Source: CAYGZA01 sp964354135 (GTDB taxonomy: Bacteria > Planctomycetota > Planctomycetia > Pirellulales > Thermoguttaceae). Taken from it: a stretch of DNA of 34,383 bases. Positions 24,526 to 32,143 of this stretch are shown here, piece after piece. Location: contig CAYGZA010000024.1 in assembly GCA_964354135.1 (NCBI GenBank), forward strand, positions 1-34,383, in the 5' to 3' direction. The notes beneath the pieces were generated by a model. The model saw only the letters and a list, made by a program, of their open reading frames with translations, was not told the origin of the DNA and searched no databases. Both the position numbers and the translations under genes were made by a program. Every line of letters starts with the position of its first letter. Positions within the stretch are counted from its first letter, which is position 1.

Positions 24526-25800
24526 TCAGACCTTCAGGCCGGTCAGGTCCGGTTCCAGTCTCTTGTTCTCCTTGAGCAACTCTTCCATGGTCAGCCGGGT
24601 GCCCCGCGAGGAAGCCTCGCGGCCGAGGATCGCCGTCAGCGTCCCGTCCACGGCGCGTTGGACCGTCGGGTTGTCGAACCGGCCTTCGACGATCACGCGG
24701 TAGAACTCGGCGATATTGCGGATGGCGCCCTGGTCGTAGAGGCTGACCACCTCGCCGCCGCCGTAGTGCTTCGGCCCGCCGCGGAGGAACGACTTGCCCG
24801 AGTAGCTGATCTGCGCGCTGGCCAGCGGGCCATGGAAGTTGCACACCAGGGACGGGCCGTGGTCGGCCAGCGCGAGGGTCTGGTGGTTCCACAGGAGTCC
24901 GCCCGGGCACTCGTAGATGACGAAGGCCAGGTCCTGGCTACGGCTCTGCGGATTGGGCCGGCAGATCCGCGAGTATCCTACGGCGCTCGTGGCCCGCCGG
25001 CGGAGGACCCAGACGGCGGCATCGATCGCGTGGATGTCGTAATTGACGATCGGGTCCCCGCCCAGCGGGATGTCGTAGCACCAGACCAATCCGCGGAGGC
25101 GGCTTTCGATCGTTCGGCCCTTGGCCGGCTCGGACCGCGCGCCCGATCCGCCCCCGACGCCGAGCGTCGTCACGGCCAAGACGTCGCCCAGCCCGCCGTC
25201 CCAGATCCGCTTGGCAACCTCGATGTTGATCGGGTCGGTGGGCATCTGGTAATCCACCAGGAAGCAGAGCTTCTTCTGGGTTGCCAGCTTGCCGGCGGCC
25301 TCGATAGCCAGGCAGCCCGGCACGTCCACGGCGACCGGCTTGGCCATGTAGACGTGGCATCCGGCGGCGACGGCGGCCCGGGCCTGCTCGGGATAAAAGC
25401 AGGGCACGTCCAGGACGCCCAGGGCCTCGACGCCGCTTTCCAGCACCTTCTTGCACCCCGACAGGCCCGTAAAGCGGCGGGATTTGTCCACGCCGAGTGC
25501 GTCGCCCGCGCTGTTCACAAGGTCCTGGAAGTAATCGGCCAGGGCGACGATCTCGAACCCGCCGTGCTGCTTGAACAGGCCGGCGAGCCAGGCTCCCCGG
25601 CCGCCGCCGCCGAGCCACCCCAGCTTGATCTTTCGCCCGCCCGGCTTCGGCGCGGCCGCCGCTGGATCGGCCGCCGCCGTGGTTCCGGCCGCAAGCAGCG
25701 ATGCGGATGCGGCCGTGGCGGCCACGTTCCCCAGGAATCGCCGCCGGCTCACGGCGCCGGCAGGCTCGTGCTCATACGGGGTTTTCTCGCACGGTTGCAT
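24526..25800 (-). CDS. Tat-exported Gfo/Idh/MocA-family oxidoreductase with AKP motif
   Basis: A 424-residue protein with the Tat motif SRRRFLGN (18-25) and an Ala-rich leader. The NAD loop is GWLGGGGRGAW (61-71). The family motif reads AKP at 153-155 (MAKPVAVDV): the catalytic Lys is kept but the Glu is Ala. The remaining domain carries GGDPIVNYDIHAIDAAVW and other family blocks. AAGGAG lies 9 bases before ATG 25800. It is the first gene of the minus-strand set with the next oxidoreductase and HEAT gene; the 156-base gap to the next gene (24370-24525) shows nothing special. It resembles the planctomycete subfamily with DUF1080 links, but none is here. Confidence 0.88.
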   Translation of the reverse strand: MQPCEKTPYEHEPAGAVSRRRFLGNVAATAASASLLAAGTTAAADPAAAAPKPGGRKIKLGWLGGGGRGAWLAGLFKQHGGFEIVALADYFQDLVNSAGDALGVDKSRRFTGLSGCKKVLESGVEALGVLDVPCFYPEQARAAVAAGCHVYMAKPVAVDVPGCLAIEAAGKLATQKKLCFLVDYQMPTDPINIEVAKRIWDGGLGDVLAVTTLGVGGGSGARSEPAKGRTIESRLRGLVWCYDIPLGGDPIVNYDIHAIDAAVWVLRRRATSAVGYSRICRPNPQSRSQDLAFVIYECPGGLLWNHQTLALADHGPSLVCNFHGPLASAQISYSGKSFLRGGPKHYGGGEVVSLYDQGAIRNIAEFYRVIVEGRFDNPTVQRAVDGTLTAILGREASSRGTRLTMEELLKENKRLEPDLTGLKV

Positions 25801-26210
25801 GGTCTGTTGCTCCTTGTCGTGGTTTGAAGTCTGAAGTCGTGACTCGCCCAAGAGGCGCCCATCTCGTAGGATGGCGACCCCCATTCTACTCGAAGCCCCG
25901 TGCGATTTCACGCCGGATCGGCTTTCGGCCAACAGCTATCGGCTTTCAGATCGCCAGGGGCTTCCGCGGAAGGCGTTTGGCGACCGGAAGTGTGGCTCGG
26001 CAAAAGCCTCGCCCTCCCGTGATCGCAAAACTCCGTTTAGGGTTGACGTTCACGCAGCTCGTTGCGAAGATACGGGGTGTCTGCCTGCCGCCCGGCACAC
26101 GTCCGGGCAGAGGTAGAATGGGAAGTCCGGGGTATTGGGTGCGGACGACGCGATCGTGCGGCAACCGCCCGCACGGATCGGAACCCTGTCCCTAGCCGTG
26201 GAGCAGGAAA
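25801..26210. other. 410-base intergenic region between divergent genes
   Basis: It holds the ribosome-binding site of the minus-strand oxidoreductase, one copy of the GCTATCxGCTTTCAG repeat (25933-25949), and the leader of the DUF4157 gene. Candidate signals for the latter are TTGACG (26043-26048) without a good -10, and TAGAAT (26114-26119) with only a weak CCGGCA 16 bases upstream. No convincing reading frame or RNA gene was seen. Confidence 0.6.
25933..25949. repeat. Dispersed GCTGATAGCTGAAAGC-type repeat, further copy
   Basis: CAGCTATCGGCTTTCAG is the minus-strand form of the repeat at 38-68 and 8463-8580 with one change. It lies in the divergent gap before the DUF4157 gene and again avoids coding sequence. 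Confidence 0.5.
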
Positions 26211-27518
26211 ATGCCGCAAAGCACCAGAGAGATCACTCGTTCGTTCGCAGTACGATCGGCCTTGTGGGAAGACGCCAGGGGCTGCGGAGTGCCGATGGTC
26301 CCCCGTCTCCGAGCACGGGTCGGCCGAATCCGTTCCTGGGGCCGCCCCCTGCCCGAGCCCGTGGCCAGAATGGCCGAGCGGGATTTCGACTGCGATTTCA
26401 CTCGCGTCCGCTTGCACGGGGGGCACGGGGTGAGCTTGCTGGCTGGAGTGCTCCGAGCTCGGGCGTTTTGCGTCGGTGACGACGTCTTCCTGGCCGACAC
26501 GTGCCCGCCGAGGCTCCTGCTCGATGCCCTGTACCACGAGTTGGCGCACATGGCGCATCACGTCGACTGCGGCCGCATCCGCTGCTGGAGTGAATTCCAG
26601 GGACGGGATCTTCACGGGGAGCTCACCAGCGATGCCTTCGAGGCCTTTCGCAAGGAGTTTACCGAGGTCGTGAAGATCAAGAGTCTCGGCCTCAAGCTGG
26701 AGGACTTGAGGAAGGGACTGATGACGGCCTCCACCAACATGGACTATCGCAAGCGGATCGTGTTCGTGAACTACTGGGACGCCTTAATCAAGTCGGGCAT
26801 GGAGAAGCTGTTCGGGGTCGGCGGGATTGCGGGCGAAGGGCCGCGGCACGGCGAGGGCAAGGACTATACGGTTACCTCGATGGCCTACAACGCGGAGCTG
26901 AACGTCGCCAAGCAGAACGAATACGTCGACGACGCGGTGAAGGGATTCGACGAGGATCGCCGTCACACGATCGATGACGTTCTCGGCACGATCCGCGGGG
27001 GCTTCATCGCCATCAATGAGAAGGAATGGGTCAAGGACCTCGCCAACGCGCTGCACGTTGCCCAGGACCGCGGATCGCATCGCGAGGGGACCAAGGGCTT
27101 CGGCCACGACGACCCGCGCTGCTACCGCAAGTCCAAGGGAAAGAAGCCCTGGAGCCCCGACGACCCGATCCACGAGCACTCGCTGGGCGGAGCCTGGGAG
27201 CGCTGTAGCATGGCGGCCTTCAACCGGGCCTTCAACAACTCGTGCGACGTGTTCCATCGCTTCTTGCAGAAGATCTCCCGGCACACGGGGATCGAGCCGC
27301 AGCATCCCGAGCGGAAGCCGGAAGACTGCCTCGCCGCCGCGCCCGTGACGGCCTGTTACCTTCCGCGCGGCCTCGATCTTGGGCACCAGTGCCTTTCGGG
27401 AAGGTCCGCCAAGCCGGTCGGGTACTTCGAGCAGTTCCGCCAGCCGTTTCCCATCGCCGAGATTCTCGCCGCGGAGATCCGCAACGCCCCGGACACCCGG
27501 CGGGCTCGCACGTCGTGA
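26211..27518 (+). CDS. DUF4157 (eCIS core) metalloprotease-like protein with PLC/P1-nuclease-like C-terminus
   Basis: A 435-residue protein without signal peptide. Residues about 48-117 match DUF4157: EPVARMAERDFDCDFTRVRL, then LRARAFCVGDDVFLAD, then LLLDALYHELAHMAHH with a HELAH zinc motif (His109, Glu110, His113). DUF4157 is the mark of cargo for extracellular contractile injection systems. The second half has ALHVAQDRGSH (280-290), GFGHDD (296-301) and DPIHEHSLGGAW (318-329); the ALHxxQDxxSH pattern recalls zinc phospholipase C/P1-nuclease-like and polymorphic-toxin domains. I infer a two-domain effector: carrier or protease plus catalytic tail. No sheath, tube or baseplate gene is in the window, so it is an orphan here. 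AGGAAA lies just before ATG 26211. The function is not proved. Confidence 0.7.
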   Translation: MPQSTREITRSFAVRSALWEDARGCGVPMVPRLRARVGRIRSWGRPLPEPVARMAERDFDCDFTRVRLHGGHGVSLLAGVLRARAFCVGDDVFLADTCPPRLLLDALYHELAHMAHHVDCGRIRCWSEFQGRDLHGELTSDAFEAFRKEFTEVVKIKSLGLKLEDLRKGLMTASTNMDYRKRIVFVNYWDALIKSGMEKLFGVGGIAGEGPRHGEGKDYTVTSMAYNAELNVAKQNEYVDDAVKGFDEDRRHTIDDVLGTIRGGFIAINEKEWVKDLANALHVAQDRGSHREGTKGFGHDDPRCYRKSKGKKPWSPDDPIHEHSLGGAWERCSMAAFNRAFNNSCDVFHRFLQKISRHTGIEPQHPERKPEDCLAAAPVTACYLPRGLDLGHQCLSGRSAKPVGYFEQFRQPFPIAEILAAEIRNAPDTRRARTS

Positions 27519-27558
27519 CCGCCGGCAGTGTGCGAGTGAGGGGTTCTGGGATACGCCC

Positions 27559-27792
27559 TTAACTTGCCCTTTCCGTCAACTTGGCTTGCACGTAGGCCGC
27601 CAACTCCTCAACGGTAGTCCCGGCGAGCAGGTGCTCGTCGACCTTGATGCCGTACTTCTGCTCGACTTCATAGAGGAACTCGGCCATCATGAGCGAGTCG
27701 GCCCCGAGCTCAAAGATGGGGTCGCTGCGCTCGGGGGTGTACCCGAGTTTCTCCGTCAAGGTGGAAAGAAAATAGGATGCTACGTCTTCCAT
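27559..27792 (-). CDS. Solitary acyl carrier protein
   Basis: A 77-residue acidic four-helix carrier. The 4'-phosphopantetheine site is Ser33 in ELGADSLMMAEFL, and the length and VEELAAYVQ end are typical. AGGAAGG lies 6 bases before the ATG. Unlike the housekeeping ACP it has no fab genes beside it; it stands between the convergent DUF4157 gene and the metallophosphoesterase. It may serve a specialised lipid or natural-product pathway, or be a second ACP for fatty acids. The Met-Met after DSL differs from the common DSLDxVEL. Confidence 0.88.
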   Translation of the reverse strand: MEDVASYFLSTLTEKLGYTPERSDPIFELGADSLMMAEFLYEVEQKYGIKVDEHLLAGTTVEELAAYVQAKLTERAS

Positions 27793-27900
27793 GCCCGGCC
27801 TTCCTGTCTGAGGCTCGCAGTGTGGTCGCCGTTATCTTGCTTTTCGCCTCGTCACCGATTCGAGCCCAGGACCATCGTCCGGCACGTCGGCCTTGCTCCG

Positions 27901-28800
27901 TCAGTTGCCGGGAGCGAGTGCTGCGGCAGGTTTTGGCCCCTGGATTGCCGCATCCAGGACCTTTCCCGGCTGATCGGTCCACTCGCGTTTGCGGTAGTCG
28001 TAGGGGATCGCCAGGAGCCGCCGGGGGGTGATCCGGATCACCGTGAACTGGCCGGGACTCTTGGGGCCGGGCGAGGGGAGTTGCACGAAGTGGACGCCGC
28101 GGTGCTTCTGGACCGTCGCCTGGTGATAGTGCCCGCCGAGCACGAGAATCACGTTCGCCTTGCCCAGCGCCGCGATCAGCTCGTCGCGGTTGGTGATCGC
28201 ATCGAGGCAAAGGTGAACGGCCACGATCGCAGGCATCCCGGCCGGAACTCTTGCCGACTCGTCGCGGATGTAGTGCAGGGCCTCTTCAGAAAGCGGCTGG
28301 GCCGGATTGTTGAGGCCCTCATCGTACTTCGAGAAAACGGCGATGAAGCGAACGCCCCCGGCATCGAACGTATACGAAGGCGACCCGTGCCGCGCGGCGA
28401 TCCAGTCGAGGATCGTCCGGCTGGGCGAGTTGCCCCCTTCGTCGTGGTTGCCGACGAGGTCGTAGGCCGGGAACTTCAGTCGCTTGGTGACGATCTCCTC
28501 GTAGGCGTTCTTCGCGGCCACCGTCGGCCATTCGGTGATGTCGCCGCAGCCGAACACAAACGCCGGCTTGGCCACCGTCCCGCCGAATCGCTCGGGGTAC
28601 TTCGTGCCGGGCAAGGCGTTCATGGCGTCGACGGCGGGCAAGAGGTGCTTGGCCTCGCCATTGGTCTGGACGTGCTGATCGGACCAGCCGAAGAACGTCA
28701 GGCCCGCTTCCTCGGCAATCGCCGGGGCGGTACAAACCAATAGGAGCAGGGCCACCGTGCGACTGACGCCCCGCGGGATTCGTTCACGCACTCCGATCAT
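27901..28800 (-). CDS. Exported metallophosphoesterase
   Basis: A 299-residue calcineurin-like phosphoesterase. A signal peptide is at residues 12-30 (SRTVALLLLVCTAPAIAEE). The metal motifs run in order: SDQHVQ (Asp41, His43), GCGDI, GNHDE, a VAVHLCLD strand, and GGHYHQ near residue 230. The two-metal core is complete, so it is probably active, on a phosphomonoester or diester in the periplasm. AGGGAGA lies 8 bases before the start. A separate transcript is likely because the 108-base gap to the ACP gene is convergent in neither direction. The substrate is not known. Confidence 0.85.
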   Translation of the reverse strand: MIGVRERIPRGVSRTVALLLLVCTAPAIAEEAGLTFFGWSDQHVQTNGEAKHLLPAVDAMNALPGTKYPERFGGTVAKPAFVFGCGDITEWPTVAAKNAYEEIVTKRLKFPAYDLVGNHDEGGNSPSRTILDWIAARHGSPSYTFDAGGVRFIAVFSKYDEGLNNPAQPLSEEALHYIRDESARVPAGMPAIVAVHLCLDAITNRDELIAALGKANVILVLGGHYHQATVQKHRGVHFVQLPSPGPKSPGQFTVIRITPRRLLAIPYDYRKREWTDQPGKVLDAAIQGPKPAAALAPGN

Positions 28801-28997
28801 CCTCGCTTCTCCCTTCTCAACTGGCTCCCAAGCCCGCCTGAAATGTACCGCTTCTCCTTGCGGGCTGCAACGACCGCCGGGACGCGGCAATCCGGTGCTC
28901 AACCCACTTGCCCCGGGGCCGTTGACACGGATGACTCAGGAACCAAGACTACTCGGGTGGGCAGGGTGCACATCGCGGGCCTTCGGGAAGCCGGCAA

Positions 28998-29765
28998 ATG
29001 ACCGATTCCCCCTACGACAAGCGAGAAGCATCGGCTCCAGCCGGCGGGGACCGGTTCGCGACCACGCACTGGAGCCTGGTGCTCAGGGCGGGCCGCCGCG
29101 GCTCCACCGGCTCCAGGCGTGCCCTGGCCGCGCTGTGCGGAGCTTACTGGTTTCCGCTCTACGCCTTCGTGCGCCGCGAGGGCTACTCGGCCCCCGATGC
29201 CCAGGACCTGACCCAGGGCTTCTTTACGCAGCTCTTGGACAAGAACTACCTGGCCGTCGCCGATCCGCAGCGTGGCCGCTTCCGCTCGTTCCTCCTGGCG
29301 GCGATGAAGCACTTCCTGGCCCACGAGCGGGACCGGGCCAGGACCGGGAAGCGCGGCGGCGGGCGGGCCCTCCTGTCGCTGGACTTCCAGTCTGCCGAGA
29401 GCCGCTACAGGCTGGAGCCGGCAGACCGGCTCACGCCCGAACGGCTGTACGAGAAGCGCTGGGCTCTGGCCCTGCTGGAGCAGGTCCTCACGCGGCTCCG
29501 CGACGAGCAGGCCGCCGCGCGGAAGCTCGATTTGTTCGAGCATCTGAAGCAGTTCCTCACCGGCAGCCGAGGCTTGCAGTCGTACCGGCAGGCGGCCGAC
29601 GGGCTGGCGATGACCGAGGCGGCGGTCAAGGTGGCGGTCCACCGCCTCCGGCGAAGATACCGCGAGCTGCTGGAGGACGAGATCGCCCAGACGGTCGGCG
29701 GTCCGGAAGAGATCGAGGACGAACGGCGGGCGCTATTGGCCGCGGTGCGCGGGGGAAAACCTTGA
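28998..29765 (+). CDS. ECF-like RNA polymerase sigma factor of the planctomycete type
   Basis: A 255-residue sigma-70-family factor. Region 2 is DAQDLTQGFFTQLLDKNYL and GRFRSFLLAAMKHFLAHERDRA (about 67-115). Region 4 is the helix-turn-helix SYRQAADGLAMTEAAVKVAVHRLRRRYRELLEDEIA (about 193-228). A long linker carries RYRLEPADRLTPERLYEKRW. This type is abundant in planctomycetes and often sits beside Ser/Thr kinase genes, as here, where a zinc-ribbon kinase starts 212 bases downstream. It is expected to direct transcription of a stress or signal regulon, perhaps under control of the kinase. No anti-sigma factor is present. Confidence 0.9.
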   Translation: MTDSPYDKREASAPAGGDRFATTHWSLVLRAGRRGSTGSRRALAALCGAYWFPLYAFVRREGYSAPDAQDLTQGFFTQLLDKNYLAVADPQRGRFRSFLLAAMKHFLAHERDRARTGKRGGGRALLSLDFQSAESRYRLEPADRLTPERLYEKRWALALLEQVLTRLRDEQAAARKLDLFEHLKQFLTGSRGLQSYRQAADGLAMTEAAVKVAVHRLRRRYRELLEDEIAQTVGGPEEIEDERRALLAAVRGGKP

Positions 29766-29790
29766 TTGCGTGTTTCCGACCGGGGATTTC

Positions 29791-29892
29791 ACCACAAAGG
29801 CACAAAGGTCACACCGGCGATTCCACCACAAAGGCACAAAGGTCACAAAGGCTGGCGACCCCTCATGCTGTGTGCCTTGGTGCCTTTGTGGT
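29791..29892. repeat. Direct 23-base repeats plus an inverted copy between sigma and kinase genes
   Basis: ACCACAAAGGCACAAAGGTC and three more bases occur at 29791-29813 and again, identical, at 29825-29847 (period 34). A minus-strand copy, CCTTGGTGCCTTTGTGGT, lies at 29875-29892 and matches 17 of 18 bases in reverse complement. The transcript could fold into a long stem. It lies after the sigma stop and before the kinase start, so it may end or separate transcripts. The words ACCACAAAGGCACAAAGG belong to a type of repeat common in bacterial genomes of this kind. Confidence 0.75.
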
Positions 29893-29977
29893 AAGGAAAT
29901 CGGTGACCATGATGTAACCTTTCGCCGGATTTCGGTCAGTAGGTAGTAGAAACGGCTCCTACCAGCGGAGAACTGCC

Positions 29978-32143
29978 ATGTCGGACGCACATCGTTGCCC
30001 ACAATGTGGGGGGGAACTCCCGGCCGATGCCCCCGAGGGGCTGTGCCCCGAGTGCCTGCTGATAGCCCGCGTCGAGACCGAGGCCGGCCCACCATCCGGG
30101 CCAGAACCGGCGTCGGCCACACCGTCTCCGGGTCGATTTGTGCCGCCCGATCCGGCCGAGCTGGCCCCGCTTTTCCCCCAGCTTGAAATCCTGGAACTCT
30201 TGGGCTCCGGCGGCATGGGCGCGGTGTACAAGGCGCGCCAGGCGGGCCTGGATCGGCTGGTGGCCCTCAAGATCCTCCCGCACGAGGCTGGGGCCGACCC
30301 GGCCTTTGCGGAGCGCTTTACGCGGGAGGCCCGCGCCCTGGCGAAACTGGCCCATCCCCATATTGTCACGGTCCACGATTTTGGCCAAGTCGCCGGGCTG
30401 TATTACTTTGTGATGGAGTACGTCGACGGCGTGGACCTGCGGCAAATGCTCCGCGCCGGGCAACTCCAGCCCCGGGAGGCCCTGGCCATCGTCCCGCAAG
30501 TCTGCGAGGCCCTCCAGTTCGCCCACGACGAAGGGATCGTCCACCGCGACATCAAGCCGGAGAACATCCTGGTGGACAAGCGGGGTCGGGTCAAGATCGC
30601 CGACTTCGGCCTGGCCAAGCTCCTGGGCACTACCAGTAGCACTGGCGTCTCGCCAGTGCAAAAGCCCTTCACCCTGACCGGCACCGGGCAGGTGATGGGC
30701 ACGTGGAACTACATGGCCCCGGAGCAACTGGAGCATCCCCAAACCGTCGATCACCGGGCCGACATCTATTCGCTGGGCGTGGTCTTCTACGAGATGCTCA
30801 CCGGCGAGCTGCCCATCGGCCGCTTTGCCCCGCCGTCCAAGAAAGTCGAAGTGGACGTGCGCCTCGACGAAGTGGTGCTGCGGGCCCTGGAGAAAGATCT
30901 TGACCGCCGCTACCAACACGCCAGCGAAGTGAAGACGGACGTTGAATCCATTTCCTCTGAGATCCGTTCAACAGCGTCTCGGGCGAGGCCTCCGGCGGTC
31001 TGGGATCCCGTTTTCTTGAGAAGGGTGACGAAAATAACGTTGATTGCCCTGACGCTTTGGATCGTTCCCCAGATCGCCCTTGAATGGGGGTCTCTAGCAG
31101 GGGCCGAATGGTATTTCAAGAAAGAGCTGCCTTATGATTGGTTGAATGCGGCGTTTCTGATGCTCTCGATTCCCTCCGTTTTGTTTGGCGTATTGTGGTT
31201 CTACCTGCTTGCAAAGGAACCTGGGACTCCGCTAACCCTTCAAGGCTGCTTTGACGTATGGATGGGGAGCCACGCTGAAGTGAAGCGGGCTTGGCGCCCA
31301 CTTCTGATCTGCTTTGGCGTCTGGTTGACCTTAGTGGTGGTTGTTGTGGGATACTGCAGCCTCCGCGAAAACTACATTTTATGGCCGCAAATACTCGTCC
31401 TTCATGGGGGCTTTGTCGCGATGCCGTTTGTCTTTATGGCCGTACTATGGCGGGCATTTCGGCAAAGAACCGCAGGGACGGCCGCGGCGACGCGCCGCCG
31501 GAACGCGGCGGGCGGCCCTGGCGTCTCGCCAGTGCATCCGCGGGGAAAAGAACCCCAAGGCCGCTATCAACACGCCAGCCAAGTCAAGACCGACGTGGAG
31601 AGTATTGCCGCCGCAGGGCCTCCCGCCGCACCACCTTGGGCACTCCGACCGGGCCTCGGGGCAGCGCCAAGGCTCATGCCCCCGGGTACCGTCCCGCAGG
31701 TCCTGGCGGTTGCCATTGGGATGGTCATCAGTGGGTTGAGTATGGCAGCGGGGGTGGCGCTGATCGGCCTCGCTTTCCTGTTGGATTCCCCGGGAACCGG
31801 CAGCTTCTGGGGTTGGATGGGCGGGGCATTCGGCTGCATCTTCGGCGGGCTGGGCGGCCTGGCTGGGTCTTGGAACAGCTACCGCCAGATCGAAGGCGCC
31901 GGGGACCTGATGCAATCCCCCGATTGGACTTGGCTGGACAAGGCCCTCGCGGGCTACACGGTGCTGGGAGTCATCACCTTCGTTTCGGGCCTGGTCGTGT
32001 CTCCTTGGGCGAACTGGCCGACAACGTATTCCTTGACGTTGCTCGGCGGAATGATCGTATTTCAGGGGGGACTGTTCCTCGTCTTCCGCGCGTTGGCGCG
32101 CCGCGCTGCGCGCCAACGCGGGTCCGGTGGCAACGGCTCCTGA
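29978..32143 (+). CDS. Membrane Ser/Thr protein kinase with N-terminal zinc ribbon, chimeric
   Basis: A 721-residue kinase. A four-Cys ribbon (Cys7, 10, 23, 26) precedes the kinase domain (about 68-310): glycine loop GSGGMGAVYKA (77-87), Lys98, HRDIKPEN (189-196), DFG (209-211) and APE (247-249). An extra TTSSTGVSPVQ lies in the activation loop. The domain is followed by the tail RYQHASEVKTDVESI (311-325), four helices, a second GVSPV at 515-519 and a second tail, RYQHASQVKTDVESI (529-543), with more helices to 705. The first membrane part (about 31000-31450) is visibly less GC-rich than the rest. This suggests fusion of two related kinases. It ends with TGATG, overlapping the next gene, and is probably controlled by the preceding sigma factor. 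Confidence 0.88.
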   Translation: MSDAHRCPQCGGELPADAPEGLCPECLLIARVETEAGPPSGPEPASATPSPGRFVPPDPAELAPLFPQLEILELLGSGGMGAVYKARQAGLDRLVALKILPHEAGADPAFAERFTREARALAKLAHPHIVTVHDFGQVAGLYYFVMEYVDGVDLRQMLRAGQLQPREALAIVPQVCEALQFAHDEGIVHRDIKPENILVDKRGRVKIADFGLAKLLGTTSSTGVSPVQKPFTLTGTGQVMGTWNYMAPEQLEHPQTVDHRADIYSLGVVFYEMLTGELPIGRFAPPSKKVEVDVRLDEVVLRALEKDLDRRYQHASEVKTDVESISSEIRSTASRARPPAVWDPVFLRRVTKITLIALTLWIVPQIALEWGSLAGAEWYFKKELPYDWLNAAFLMLSIPSVLFGVLWFYLLAKEPGTPLTLQGCFDVWMGSHAEVKRAWRPLLICFGVWLTLVVVVVGYCSLRENYILWPQILVLHGGFVAMPFVFMAVLWRAFRQRTAGTAAATRRRNAAGGPGVSPVHPRGKEPQGRYQHASQVKTDVESIAAAGPPAAPPWALRPGLGAAPRLMPPGTVPQVLAVAIGMVISGLSMAAGVALIGLAFLLDSPGTGSFWGWMGGAFGCIFGGLGGLAGSWNSYRQIEGAGDLMQSPDWTWLDKALAGYTVLGVITFVSGLVVSPWANWPTTYSLTLLGGMIVFQGGLFLVFRALARRAARQRGSGGNGS
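30639..30659 (+). repeat. GCACTGGCG-TCT-CGCCAGTGC palindrome inside the kinase gene
   Basis: A perfect 9-bp stem with a TCT loop. It lies in frame within the activation loop and encodes part of STGVSPVQ. The 19-base core CTGGCGTCTCGCCAGTGCA is repeated at 31518-31536. This is a short palindromic element known as a dispersed repeat in planctomycete genomes, read in frame as GVSPV. Confidence 0.8.
31518..31536 (+). repeat. Second copy of the GVSPV-encoding palindrome
   Basis: CTGGCGTCTCGCCAGTGCA is identical to 30642-30660. The stem is reduced to six base pairs because the left flank differs (CCCTGG). It again reads GVSPV in the kinase frame and sits directly before the duplicated tail segment, at the apparent joint of the chimera. 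Confidence 0.8.
32089..32120 (+). repeat. 12-bp perfect palindrome at the 3' end of the kinase gene
   Basis: CGCGTTGGCGCG (32089-32100) and CGCGCCAACGCG (32109-32120) are perfect reverse complements around an 8-base loop. They encode RALARRAARQR at the kinase end, just before the frame breaks off. Another type of inserted palindromic element is the likely cause of the local rearrangement. Confidence 0.7.

Noticed and set aside
24400..25827. 475-codon plus-strand frame over the third oxidoreductase gene
   Set aside because: Antisense shadow. The minus strand carries a Tat signal, NAD loop and good Shine-Dalgarno sequence.
26211..27518. A complete contractile injection system
   Set aside because: Only the DUF4157 protein is present. 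No sheath, tube, baseplate, spike or AAA+ gene is found in the window.
29791..29892. CRISPR array
   Set aside because: There are only two direct units, the spacing is 11 bases and one copy is inverted, so it is not an array of repeats and spacers.
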